From NCBI GenBank assembly GCA_002315655.1, contig DCHO01000004.1, forward strand, positions 50,638-69,496: a DNA stretch of 18,859 bases. Reading direction: 5' to 3'. Below, piece after piece: positions 12,227-18,859 of the stretch (its first letter is position 1; every line of letters begins with the position of its first letter). The notes under the pieces were generated by a model. That model saw nothing but the letters and a program-made list of their open reading frames with translations, had not been told where the DNA came from and made no database searches. The position numbers were made by a program, and so were the translations under genes. Source of the DNA: Christensenella sp. UBA1750. GTDB lineage: Bacteria; Bacillota; Clostridia; Christensenellales; UBA1750.

Positions 12227-14542
12227 ATGACCAACACCGGCACCAACCTTTTATGGTACAAATCCCCCGCCGCCACCTGGAACGAAGCCCTCCCCTTGGG
12301 CAACGGCCGCTTAGGCGCCATGGTTTTCGGCGACCCTGCCGATGACCGCTATTCCTTAAACGAGGACACCCTCTGGGCGGGTGTCCCCTCTTACCGCAGC
12401 AATCCCGCCGCCTACGCCGCCTACAAGCGCGCCCAAGAGCTCATCATGGCGGGCAAGCCGCAGGAAGCCCAGCGCGTCGTGGAGGAAGGCATCGCCGAAA
12501 AGCCCTCCCAGCCCTATTTGACCCCCGGTGATCTGCACCTGCACATGGTTCATACCGAGGAAATCACGGGTTTCACCCGCGCCCTCGACCTCTCCACCGG
12601 CATCCACACCGTGCAATACGACTGCGGTGGCACCCGTTTCACCCGCACCTCCTTCATTTCCCATCCCCATGATGTGCTGGTGATCCGCTTGACCGCCTCC
12701 AAGCCCGCCGCTCTGCGCTTCACCTTCAATTTGACCCCCGCCCTTCGCGCCGAAAGCGAGTTGGGAATTGGCTTTGCCTCCCTGTCCGGTCACGCGCCGG
12801 TTCTCGACTGGCCCTACGGCGTCGGGCAAGGCAGTCCCGAGGCCTATATGCGCTATGGCGACACCCCCGAAAAGACGGGCATGGGCTGGTACATGGAAGC
12901 CCGCGTGCTCACCGAGGGCGGAAAAACCGACCGCGACGGTAGCGCGGTTTCCGTCCGGGATGCCGACGTTGCCACCATTTATCTGGACATCCGTACCTCC
13001 TTTAACGGCTGGAACAAGCACCCCGTTCTGGAAGGCAAGCCCTACATAGAGCCCTGCCGCGACAACTTGCGCCGCGCCGCTTCCGTGCCCTACCGCGACA
13101 TTTCAAACTATGCCGCCTCCGACTTTTCCTCCCTTTACAACCGCGTTTCCTTGGATTTGGGCGGCGGGGACGAAAAACTTCTTCCCACCGATGTGCGCCT
13201 CTACAACCACGAAAACGGCAAAGAGGACTTGGCGCTTTACGCCCTGTACTTCAATTTCGGCAGATACTTAACCATCGCCGGCTCCCGTCCCGGTACCCAG
13301 CCCACCAACCTGCAAGGCATCTGGAACAACCTCATTACCCCGCCGTGGGGCTGCAACATGACCGTCAACATCAACACCGAAATGAACTACTGGCCGACCC
13401 TCATGGTCAACCTGCCCGAGTGTAACGAACCGCTGATCCGCATGATCACCGAGCTTGCGGAGTCCGGCAGACGCACCGCGAAGGAATATTACCACGCTCC
13501 CGGCACCTGCGCCCACCACAACACCGACCTCTGGCGCATGAGCAACCCCACCGGCAACCATACGCACGGCTGCGCGGGCTACTCCTTCTGGCCGATGTCC
13601 TTGGGCTGGTTCGCCCGCCACATTTTCGAGCACTACGAATACACCATGGATGCGGACTACCTCAAAAACACCGCCTATCCCTATCTCTATTCCGTCGCCG
13701 AGTTCTTTAATTCCCAGTTGACGGAAGACACCGACGGCACTTTGATGATCTGCCCCTCCACTTCCCCCGAGAACGCCTACGAAATCGACGGCACCGCCAT
13801 CGCCGTAGCCAAGACCACCGCCATGACCCAATCTATCGTCAAGGACGTGTTCGGCCTTGTGATCAAAACCGAGCACATCTTAGGCCTCTCTTCCTCCCTC
13901 CGCGAGGACATCGAGCGCAAGCTCCCCGCCTTAAAGCCCCTTGGCATAGGTTCCGACGGCGAGCTGCTGGAATGGGATCAGAACTTTGACGAGCACGAGA
14001 TCCACCACCGCCACATTTCCCACCTCTACGGTCTGCACCCCGCCCGCGAGATCACTTGGGAGCAAACCCCAGAATTGGCCGCCGCCTGCAAGCGCTCTCT
14101 GGAACGCCGCGGCGACGAGTCCACCGGCTGGGCGATGGGCTGGCGCATCAACCAGTGGGCACGTCTGGGCGACGGCGACCACGCCCTCTCCCTGCTGGAC
14201 ACCCAGCTGCGCACCGTGGAAGGCCGCAACCCCAACCCCGTCAGGCGTTCCCACGAAATCACCGGGGAAATGAACTACACCGCCGACGGCGGCACCTACC
14301 TAAATCTCTTTGACGCGCACCCGCCCTTCCAGATTGACGGCAACTTCGGCGCCGCCGCCGGCATCGCGGAAATGCTGCTGCAAACCACCCCCGAAGGCGA
14401 GCTGAAAATTCTCCCCGCCCTGCCCTCTGCATGGAAAAACGGCAAAGTCACAGGCCTTCGTGCCCGCGGCGGCATCCTCGTTGACATCGAGTGGCATGAC
14501 GGCAAGCCCACTTCCGTCAAAACCACATCCATAGCACCGTAA
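12227..14542 (+). CDS. Glycoside hydrolase family 95, probable alpha-L-fucosidase
   Basis: Predicted inverting hydrolase releasing L-fucose, typically alpha-1,2-linked, from glycans. It has 771 residues. An N-terminal beta-sandwich domain has ALPLGNGRLGAMVFG (21-35) and NEDTLWAG (45-52). An (alpha/alpha)6 barrel has PTNLQGIWN (359-367), NINTEMNYWP (381-390), PSTSPEN (510-516), HHRHISHLYGLHP (593-605) and HPPFQIDGNFG (698-708). By spacing to the Bifidobacterium enzyme AfcA, N381, N383, E515 and D704 are the likely catalytic residues (inference). No signal peptide is present, so it should act in the cytoplasm on imported oligosaccharides. The ATG at 12227 has AAAGGAG eight bases upstream; the frame is open back to 12071 only through repeat DNA. 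No sugar transporter or fucose gene adjoins it. Some GH95 members are alpha-L-galactosidases, so specificity is not certain. Confidence 0.92.
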   Translation: MTNTGTNLLWYKSPAATWNEALPLGNGRLGAMVFGDPADDRYSLNEDTLWAGVPSYRSNPAAYAAYKRAQELIMAGKPQEAQRVVEEGIAEKPSQPYLTPGDLHLHMVHTEEITGFTRALDLSTGIHTVQYDCGGTRFTRTSFISHPHDVLVIRLTASKPAALRFTFNLTPALRAESELGIGFASLSGHAPVLDWPYGVGQGSPEAYMRYGDTPEKTGMGWYMEARVLTEGGKTDRDGSAVSVRDADVATIYLDIRTSFNGWNKHPVLEGKPYIEPCRDNLRRAASVPYRDISNYAASDFSSLYNRVSLDLGGGDEKLLPTDVRLYNHENGKEDLALYALYFNFGRYLTIAGSRPGTQPTNLQGIWNNLITPPWGCNMTVNINTEMNYWPTLMVNLPECNEPLIRMITELAESGRRTAKEYYHAPGTCAHHNTDLWRMSNPTGNHTHGCAGYSFWPMSLGWFARHIFEHYEYTMDADYLKNTAYPYLYSVAEFFNSQLTEDTDGTLMICPSTSPENAYEIDGTAIAVAKTTAMTQSIVKDVFGLVIKTEHILGLSSSLREDIERKLPALKPLGIGSDGELLEWDQNFDEHEIHHRHISHLYGLHPAREITWEQTPELAAACKRSLERRGDESTGWAMGWRINQWARLGDGDHALSLLDTQLRTVEGRNPNPVRRSHEITGEMNYTADGGTYLNLFDAHPPFQIDGNFGAAAGIAEMLLQTTPEGELKILPALPSAWKNGKVTGLRARGGILVDIEWHDGKPTSVKTTSIAP

Positions 14543-14559
14543 AGCCCGTACCTTCCCTT

Positions 14560-14684
14560 GGCTCCTTCGCGTGCGAGGGAGCTGTCAGCCGTCGAGGCTG
14601 ACTGAGGGAGTCCCCGGGCGCGGTTACACCGCGCCCGGCACAAAGACCTCCCTACCCCTTTACGGGGTAGGGAGGTCTTTGTGC
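14560..14684. repeat. Four-hairpin intergenic cassette, copy D
   Basis: Hairpin 1: GCTCCTTCGC / GCGAGGGAGC (14561-14582). Hairpin 2: GTCAGCC / GGCTGAC (14584-14602). Tail: TGAGGGAGTCC. Hairpin 3: CCGGGCGCGG / CCGCGCCCGG (14614-14638, loop TTACA). Hairpin 4: a perfect 21-base stem (14638-14684). Hairpins 1-2 match copy A, the hairpin 3 stem matches copy B2, and hairpin 4 is unique. It sits between the convergent ends of the GH95 gene and the ABC permease gene, in the same orientation as copy C1. Confidence 0.8.
14638..14684. terminator. Bidirectional terminator between GH95 and the ABC operon (hairpin 4 of cassette D)
   Basis: A perfect 21-base stem with loop TTTAC. Each arm carries AAAGACC on the 5' side and GGTCTTTG on the 3' side, so either strand reads A-rich, GC-rich stem, T-rich. 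It is 24 bases from the permease stop (14709, minus strand) and about 95 bases from the GH95 stop (plus strand). The T-tract is short (TTTG), so efficiency is uncertain. Confidence 0.6.
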
Positions 14685-14708
14685 ATCCCCCAACCGGGAG
14701 ACAGCAGT

Positions 14709-16016
14709 CTATTCATTCCTCAACGCCGCCAACGCCGACAGCTTCATGGCACGCCGCGACGGGTAGAGCCCCGCCACAATGCCCACCAGCACGGAGAACG
14801 CCGCACCGCTGATCGCCAGATACGGCGGAATCACCGAACGGAAGGAATCTATGCTGCCGGAAGCACCCAGCACCGCATTGATGATGACGGATATGATAAA
14901 GGACAAAATCAGCCCCATTGCGCCGCCGCCAAGCCCGATGAACCCGGCCTCGGTCAGGAACAGCGCCCCGATGCGGGACATTTTACAGCCCAGCACCTTC
15001 ATAATGCCGATCTCGCGGGTGCGCTCATAAATGGACATGAGCATGGTGTTGCAGATGGAAATGGCCGCCACAAGCATGGCCACGCCGCCGATGCCGCCCA
15101 AGATCAGCCGCAGGGATTTGGTGGAATCCTCCAGCGACTTGATCATGTCCGCCATCGACCAGCAGTTAAGACCCATTTCAGTGATCTCCTCCTGCGTGGA
15201 TAATACATTGTTGAAATCATCCACCAGCACCACGGCATTGGGATATTCATCCACCTTTGTGCCGCTTCCCTCAAACACTTTTTTGTACTTGTTCAGAATC
15301 GGCTTCAACTGCTCCATGTCGCAGTACATATTGTAGCCGTATTCGCCGCCGTCGTCCGGGATGAAGCCCACAACTCTGGCCTTGAACTCGTATTCCTTGG
15401 GGTTGCCCTCATCGTCCGTGTTGTTGTAATCCTGCAGAACCACGGTGAACTTGGCGTTGAACCAGTCAATGTCCGGCTCCGAGCCGTCCCAACGGTTGGA
15501 CTTGGGATTGCGGAAGGAGGACTTGACCCCTTCGCCCAACAGAATCTCGATGGTGTCCCCGGATTTTCCCGTGAAATACGATCCCTCGGAGACTTTGATG
15601 CCCATGTCCTCCGCGGCATTTCCGTCAATGGCGATCAGGCCGTAATAGCTCTGCAATTTGCCTGTCTTGACCTGCATATTGTAAAGGTCGAGCCGGGGCG
15701 AGGCCACCTTGACGTGCTCCATGGCGGAGATCTGGGAGATCACCTGGTCGGTCAGCGCAACGCTCTCCGTTTCACCGCCCTTATCATCATAATACATTCC
15801 GCTGCCGTAATAGGTGTTGGAATTGACCGTGATGGTGGTGATGTCCCCGGAGGCGGAGACCGAGTCAATGTAGCCCTGATTGATGCCGATGCCAAGCGAC
15901 ACCATGACCACGATGGACGCGGTGCCGATCATCGCTCCGATCATGGTCAGAAAAGTGCGTAATTTCCGCCGCCAGAGGTTCGTTAAGGCGAAGCGGAAAA
16001 TGTCACTCCATCTCAT
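14709..16016 (-). CDS. ABC transporter permease, MacB/FtsX type
   Basis: Integral membrane subunit of a type VII (MacB-like) ABC system; the substrate is unknown. It has 435 residues. Membrane helix 1 is at about 21-43 (MIGAMIGTASIVVMVSLGIG), preceded by the usual LTNLWRRKLRTFLT motif. A large extracellular MacB_PCD-like domain spans about 45-300. Three more helices lie near 303-325, 352-382 and 398-418. Family motifs are ERTREIGIMKVLGC (331-344) and the C-terminal YPSRRAMKLSALAALRNE. The ATG at 16016 lies within the end of the preceding gene (14-base overlap), so translation is probably coupled. It is the last gene of the three-gene operon and ends 24 bases before a strong hairpin. Likely roles are export of, or mechanical work on, lipids, peptides or envelope components. 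Confidence 0.92.
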   Translation of the reverse strand: MRWSDIFRFALTNLWRRKLRTFLTMIGAMIGTASIVVMVSLGIGINQGYIDSVSASGDITTITVNSNTYYGSGMYYDDKGGETESVALTDQVISQISAMEHVKVASPRLDLYNMQVKTGKLQSYYGLIAIDGNAAEDMGIKVSEGSYFTGKSGDTIEILLGEGVKSSFRNPKSNRWDGSEPDIDWFNAKFTVVLQDYNNTDDEGNPKEYEFKARVVGFIPDDGGEYGYNMYCDMEQLKPILNKYKKVFEGSGTKVDEYPNAVVLVDDFNNVLSTQEEITEMGLNCWSMADMIKSLEDSTKSLRLILGGIGGVAMLVAAISICNTMLMSIYERTREIGIMKVLGCKMSRIGALFLTEAGFIGLGGGAMGLILSFIISVIINAVLGASGSIDSFRSVIPPYLAISGAAFSVLVGIVAGLYPSRRAMKLSALAALRNE

Positions 16017-17796
16017 CTTCGTCCTCTTTCTCCTGCTGCTTTTTCTTGTGCTTCTTCACGCTCGATACCGCAATTCCGATGCCCGTGGTGACGACCGCCA
16101 GACCGATGGCCGCCCAGCCCCACCAGGGCAGACCCTTCTTGGGTTCCTCAACGGGCTCCATCATGCCGTCATCATACCAGGTGTCCTCGCCCCAGTCCAT
16201 CGTCGCCACATTGACGGAAATGGGCGAGCGGCGCTCGGACACATTACCCAGAGCGTCCTCAAAGGACACCACAATTTCGCCTTCCAACTGGCCTTCATAG
16301 CCGTCGGCGGCGGAAATCATCACATCGTAGGTCTTGGTGGTGCCGGAATCCATGTTGCCGGCATAGTACGTCTCGTCCGCTTTCAGCCCTTCGGATTCCA
16401 GATACACGCTCACGTTATAGAGCATGGATTTGCCCTTGTTATAGAGCTTCATGGTGAGGTTCGTGGAATCGCCGGTGTAGATTTCCGTGGCGTATGTGGG
16501 CGCGTCCAGCGACAGGTTCACCACCTGCGTCACCGGCAGGATGAAGCTGTCGGTGGAGGTCTTGGCACTATCCTCATGCACAAAGGCGTTGGAGAGGGTC
16601 ATTTCCACGGGCAGCACGCCCGCGTCGGCCTGCGCTTTCAATGTCAGCGTCTTTTCGATGGTCTCTCCCGCGCCGATCTCCTCCACATAGAAGGAGGACG
16701 CGCCGGAGACGGGCAGCACGGTTCCCTTGGCTTCGGTTAAGGTGGACTTCACATCCGTGACCTTTTTGCCGGAAGTGTTGCGGATTTTCAGCGTAATGTC
16801 AAAGGTGTCCCCCGCCTTGATCTCATCAGCGGACAGTTCATAGCCCTCCAACAGCAAAATCGCGGTGGAAGGGTCGGAGGTTACCGTGCCGGGGGTGGTG
16901 GAATCGGAGGCCTTTTTGCCGTTGCGAATCTCAACGTAGGTGGTGATGGTGGTCTCCACCGGGGTCGCCTCGTCAAAGTCGACGTTCTTATACAGGTGAT
17001 AGAGCTTGAAGGTCACGGGATAGTAGCCGTTGACCGCATCGGACTTCACCGCAAAGGGGAAGTCGAAATAGGTGTCGGTCACCTTGCCGTCCTTGTCTTT
17101 GACCACCTTGATGTCCGCCATGGTCTTTCCGTAGGCGGAATATTCCAGCTTGAAGGGGAAATCGGTGGTTTTTCCCGAAACCACAGGCTCAATGCGGAAA
17201 TAGGACAGCGGCGCATCCTGAAAATTCCTGTCGCCCTTGTAGGCCAGATGCAGCTGAATGTCGATGTTGTGCTCCTTGTCGTCCTGCGCAATGGCAGTGG
17301 GGCGCAGCGTAATGTCATAGATCGACTGCAGGGTGGTCAGATCCACCTTTTCGTCCGTCTTTTCGCCCGTCCATTCTTCTCCCCCGTCATTCTTAAGCTC
17401 CACGGGCAACAGCACCGTGTCGGTGTAGGAGGTGCCGCCCTTTGTGTAGGTCAGGGCAACTTTCACATTGGTATAGGCCTTGGAGATGCCCTGCTTAAAG
17501 GTCAATCCAATAATGCCCTGCGCAATGTCCGCCGTATTGCAGGTGCTGAAAAACACGCTGGAACCGTCCCGGATCTCCGCGATCTCCGCCTTGGTGAAGG
17601 TCAGATCAGCCTTGGTCACGGCGTTTCCGTTGTAGCTGACCAAGGAATACAGATCCATATCAAAAGAAGAATTGTAGGTCGAGCTCACGGTGCCGTTTCC
17701 GGTCAGGCCGCCCTCGGCAAAGACCGGCACGGTCATCACGCCCAGCAGCAGGGTCAGGGCTAAAATAAAAGTCAGAATTTTTTGATCGGTTCTCAT
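16003..17796 (-). CDS. Exported membrane-anchored protein with CARDB/NEW3-like domains, ABC-system partner
   Basis: A 597-residue surface protein of unknown specific function. A signal peptide is clear (basic start, hydrophobic 7-24, cleavage likely after VFA at 27). The body is beta-rich. Two segments (about 315-405 and 433-530) have the pattern of CARDB/NEW3-like immunoglobulin-fold repeats, with phrases such as FDITLKIRNTSGKKVTDV and NLTMKLYNKGKSMLYNVSV. A C-terminal membrane helix (about 556-580, WWGWAAIGLAVVTTGIG) is followed by a basic then acidic cytoplasmic tail. The gene overlaps the upstream ATPase gene by ATGA and the downstream permease gene by 14 bases, so the three products are probably made together. 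It occupies the place of a MacA-type adaptor but shows no hairpin or lipoyl domain. Domain names are my reading, not a search result. Confidence 0.8.
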   Translation of the reverse strand: MRTDQKILTFILALTLLLGVMTVPVFAEGGLTGNGTVSSTYNSSFDMDLYSLVSYNGNAVTKADLTFTKAEIAEIRDGSSVFFSTCNTADIAQGIIGLTFKQGISKAYTNVKVALTYTKGGTSYTDTVLLPVELKNDGGEEWTGEKTDEKVDLTTLQSIYDITLRPTAIAQDDKEHNIDIQLHLAYKGDRNFQDAPLSYFRIEPVVSGKTTDFPFKLEYSAYGKTMADIKVVKDKDGKVTDTYFDFPFAVKSDAVNGYYPVTFKLYHLYKNVDFDEATPVETTITTYVEIRNGKKASDSTTPGTVTSDPSTAILLLEGYELSADEIKAGDTFDITLKIRNTSGKKVTDVKSTLTEAKGTVLPVSGASSFYVEEIGAGETIEKTLTLKAQADAGVLPVEMTLSNAFVHEDSAKTSTDSFILPVTQVVNLSLDAPTYATEIYTGDSTNLTMKLYNKGKSMLYNVSVYLESEGLKADETYYAGNMDSGTTKTYDVMISAADGYEGQLEGEIVVSFEDALGNVSERRSPISVNVATMDWGEDTWYDDGMMEPVEEPKKGLPWWGWAAIGLAVVTTGIGIAVSSVKKHKKKQQEKEDEDEME

Positions 17797-18536
17797 GCGG
17801 TTTCTTCCTCCTTGTGTTCCTGTTTGTCTTTGTTCTGTCTCTGGTCGATGACGGACACGATCTGTCCGTCTAAGATCGTCACAACCCGGTCTGCGTGGGT
17901 CGCCACGGTGGGGTCGTGCGTGACCATCACCAGCGTGTGCCCCTCGTCGTGGGTCACGGTCTGCATCAGGTTCAGAATTTCTTCCGAGGTCTTGGAATCC
18001 AAATTACCCGTGGGTTCATCGGCGAAGATCACCGGCGGATTCGCTACCAGCGCCCGCGCAATGCCCACGCGCTGCTGTTGTCCGCCGGACATCTGGGAGG
18101 GCTTATGGTTCATGTGCTGCCCCAGCCCCAGCCTTTTCAGCATTTCCTCGGACTTTTTCTTCCGAACCTTCGGCGGAATCCCGCGATAGACCAGCGGCAT
18201 GGCGACATTCTCCGTGGCCGTCATCGCCGCAAAGAGGTTGAACTGTTGGAAAATGAACCCGATGTGTTTCAGTCGGAATTCCACCAGCCTTTTTTCGCTC
18301 ATCTTTTCCAGATGCTTTCCGCACACGATGATCTCGCCCTTTGTGGGCTTTTCCAGCCCCGCGATCATATTGAGCAGGGTCGATTTGCCGCTGCCCGAGC
18401 GGCCGATGATGCACACGAACTCGCCGGGGTAAATGTCTAAATCCACGCCCCTTAGTGCCCACATCTTTTCCTCCCCCAGCCGATAGAGCTTTTTCAGCCC
18501 CCGCACCGAGATAATGGGCTTTTGTGCCTTTTCCAA
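17793..18536 (-). CDS. ABC transporter ATP-binding protein, MacB/LolD type
   Basis: Cytoplasmic ATPase of the same system as the next two genes. Counted from the upstream ATG at 18578, motifs are Walker A GRSGSGKST (59-67), the Q-loop glutamine near 111, signature MSGGQQQR (163-170), Walker B VIFADEPT (183-190) with catalytic E188, D-loop GNLDSKT, and switch H221. The set is complete. I prefer a TTG start at 18536 (247 residues, beginning MEKAQKPIISVRGLKKLY), because GGAGGG lies six bases before it. The ATG at 18578 touches AGAGG with no spacing and adds 14 residues outside the fold. Translation starting at 18578 or 18551 remains possible. The stop overlaps the next start as ATGA. Confidence 0.92.
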   Translation of the reverse strand: MEKAQKPIISVRGLKKLYRLGEEKMWALRGVDLDIYPGEFVCIIGRSGSGKSTLLNMIAGLEKPTKGEIIVCGKHLEKMSEKRLVEFRLKHIGFIFQQFNLFAAMTATENVAMPLVYRGIPPKVRKKKSEEMLKRLGLGQHMNHKPSQMSGGQQQRVGIARALVANPPVIFADEPTGNLDSKTSEEILNLMQTVTHDEGHTLVMVTHDPTVATHADRVVTILDGQIVSVIDQRQNKDKQEHKEEETA

Positions 18537-18600
18537 ATGCTTCCCTCCCATCCTTCGGGAATGATTTCCTGATTTCATCCTCTTTCAGACGAAAACCGAG

Positions 18601-18619
18601 CCTGAAAAGTTCCTGAAAA
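18601..18619. repeat. Short direct repeat in the ABC operon leader
   Basis: CCTGAAAA occurs at 18601-18608 and again at 18612-18619, an 11-base period matching about one helical turn. It lies in the leader, between the candidate -10 and the ATPase gene. It could be a regulator site, but a chance repeat is equally possible. Confidence 0.25.
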
Positions 18620-18642
18620 TCCATGCCCGTTTTCGCACTTTC

Positions 18643-18650
18643 AGCATAGC
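18643..18650 (-). promoter_or_regulatory. Candidate extended -10 promoter of the ABC operon
   Basis: On the minus strand, TATGCT (18643-18648) is preceded by TGC, giving an extended -10. The same -10 hexamer serves the CDF gene. No good -35 lies 16-18 bases upstream (TTTTCT at best), so this rests on the -10 alone and on its placement about 100 bases before the ATPase gene. Confidence 0.4.
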
Positions 18651-18712
18651 ACAATCGCCCCAAAAAGAAAAGGCACATCCCATAACCGCCATGTAAAAAA
18701 TGCCCACCAAAA

Positions 18713-18742
18713 GGCTTCCCCGTTGCCTGCAATGAGGAAGCC
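18713..18742. repeat. Hairpin repeat fragment, copy E1
   Basis: GGCTTCC (18713-18719) pairs with GGAAGCC (18736-18742). An inner stem CGTTGC / GCAATG closes on a two-base loop with one mismatch between stems. It is followed by GGTGTTCCC, the same word that follows copy B1. It looks like hairpin 1 of the family without a clear hairpin 2. Confidence 0.5.
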
Positions 18743-18756
18743 GGTGTTCCCTCGTT

Positions 18757-18800
18757 CCTTATTTTTCATTCTTCAATTTTCAGTCTTCAGTATTTATTCC
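18757..18800. repeat. AT-rich intergenic repeat, copy 3
   Basis: CCTTATTTTTCATTCTTCAA followed by TTTTCAGTCTTCAGTATTTATT closely resembles bases 209-253. Both copies follow a CCCTCGT word and lie next to two-hairpin repeats. This one sits between repeat fragments E1 and E2/E3. Confidence 0.6.
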
Positions 18801-18808
18801 TTCGTCCT

Positions 18809-18859
18809 CCCGCCCGCAGGTGACTGAAGGGGTTCCCTGGCTCCTCCATTTATGGGGGA
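18809..18859. repeat. Repeat fragments E2 and E3 running off the window
   Basis: CCCGCAGGTGACTGAAGGGG (near 18812-18831) resembles the end of a two-hairpin copy. It is followed by GGCTCCTCCATTTATGGGGG (18839-18858), which is identical to the hairpin 1 start of copies B2 and C1 and is cut by the window end. The whole 18580-18859 stretch otherwise holds only the ABC promoter and repeats. Confidence 0.55.

Noticed and set aside
11878..12321. Minus-strand open frame of 147 residues spanning cassettes C0 and C1
   Set aside because: It is composed of palindromic repeats, overlaps two promoters and the GH95 start, and has no conserved feature.

Overview
The window looks like chromosomal DNA from a GC-rich Gram-positive gut-type clostridium, most likely in the Oscillospiraceae/Ruminococcaceae group. 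This is inferred from the rimP-nusA-ylxR-ylxQ-infB-rbfA-nrnA-truB-ribF order, strong AGGAGG-type ribosome sites, frequent GTG and TTG starts, and many palindromic intergenic repeats. No sequence search was possible, so the taxon is a judgement. I see no tRNA, rRNA, CRISPR array, transposase, integrase or phage gene.

Layout. 1-358: a terminator from an off-window gene, a two-hairpin repeat and an AT-rich repeat. 359-1213 (+): a pyridoxal/pyridoxamine kinase with its own terminator, convergent with 1277-2440 (-), a cation diffusion facilitator exporter whose metal-site residues suggest manganese. 2441-2933: the exporter's promoter and a dense cluster of repeats. 2934-11781 (-): a long translation and RNA-processing operon read from a clear extended -10 promoter near 11880-11908. 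It runs rimP, nusA, ylxR (rnpM), ylxQ, infB, a flavodoxin-family reductase gene, rbfA, nrnA, truB, ribF, and ends at a strong hairpin. Spacing is very tight, with overlaps of 4 and 8 bases or directly abutting stop and start codons. 12227-14542 (+): a solitary, signal-less GH95 alpha-L-fucosidase bracketed by repeat cassettes. 14709-18536 (-): a three-gene ABC system made of a MacB/LolD-type ATPase, an exported membrane-anchored protein with CARDB/NEW3-like domains, and a MacB/FtsX-type permease.

How the genes work together. The central operon covers 30S maturation (RimP, RbfA), initiation (IF-2), transcription elongation (NusA), RNase P modulation (RnpM/YlxR), tRNA pseudouridylation (TruB), nanoRNA/pAp turnover (NrnA) and FMN/FAD synthesis (RibF). 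The flavodoxin gene is a non-canonical insertion in it. The ABC operon probably forms one membrane complex acting on cell-envelope substrates or peptides. The fucosidase probably trims fucosylated oligosaccharides in the cytoplasm, but no fucose uptake or catabolic gene is nearby.

The most unusual structure is not a gene. It is a family of modular multi-hairpin intergenic cassettes at operon boundaries, with a basic two-hairpin form and an extended four-hairpin form. Copies share some hairpins exactly and differ completely in others, as if hairpins were exchanged as modules. A second AT-rich repeat family recurs in the same gaps. Two four-hairpin cassettes in the same orientation flank the fucosidase gene.
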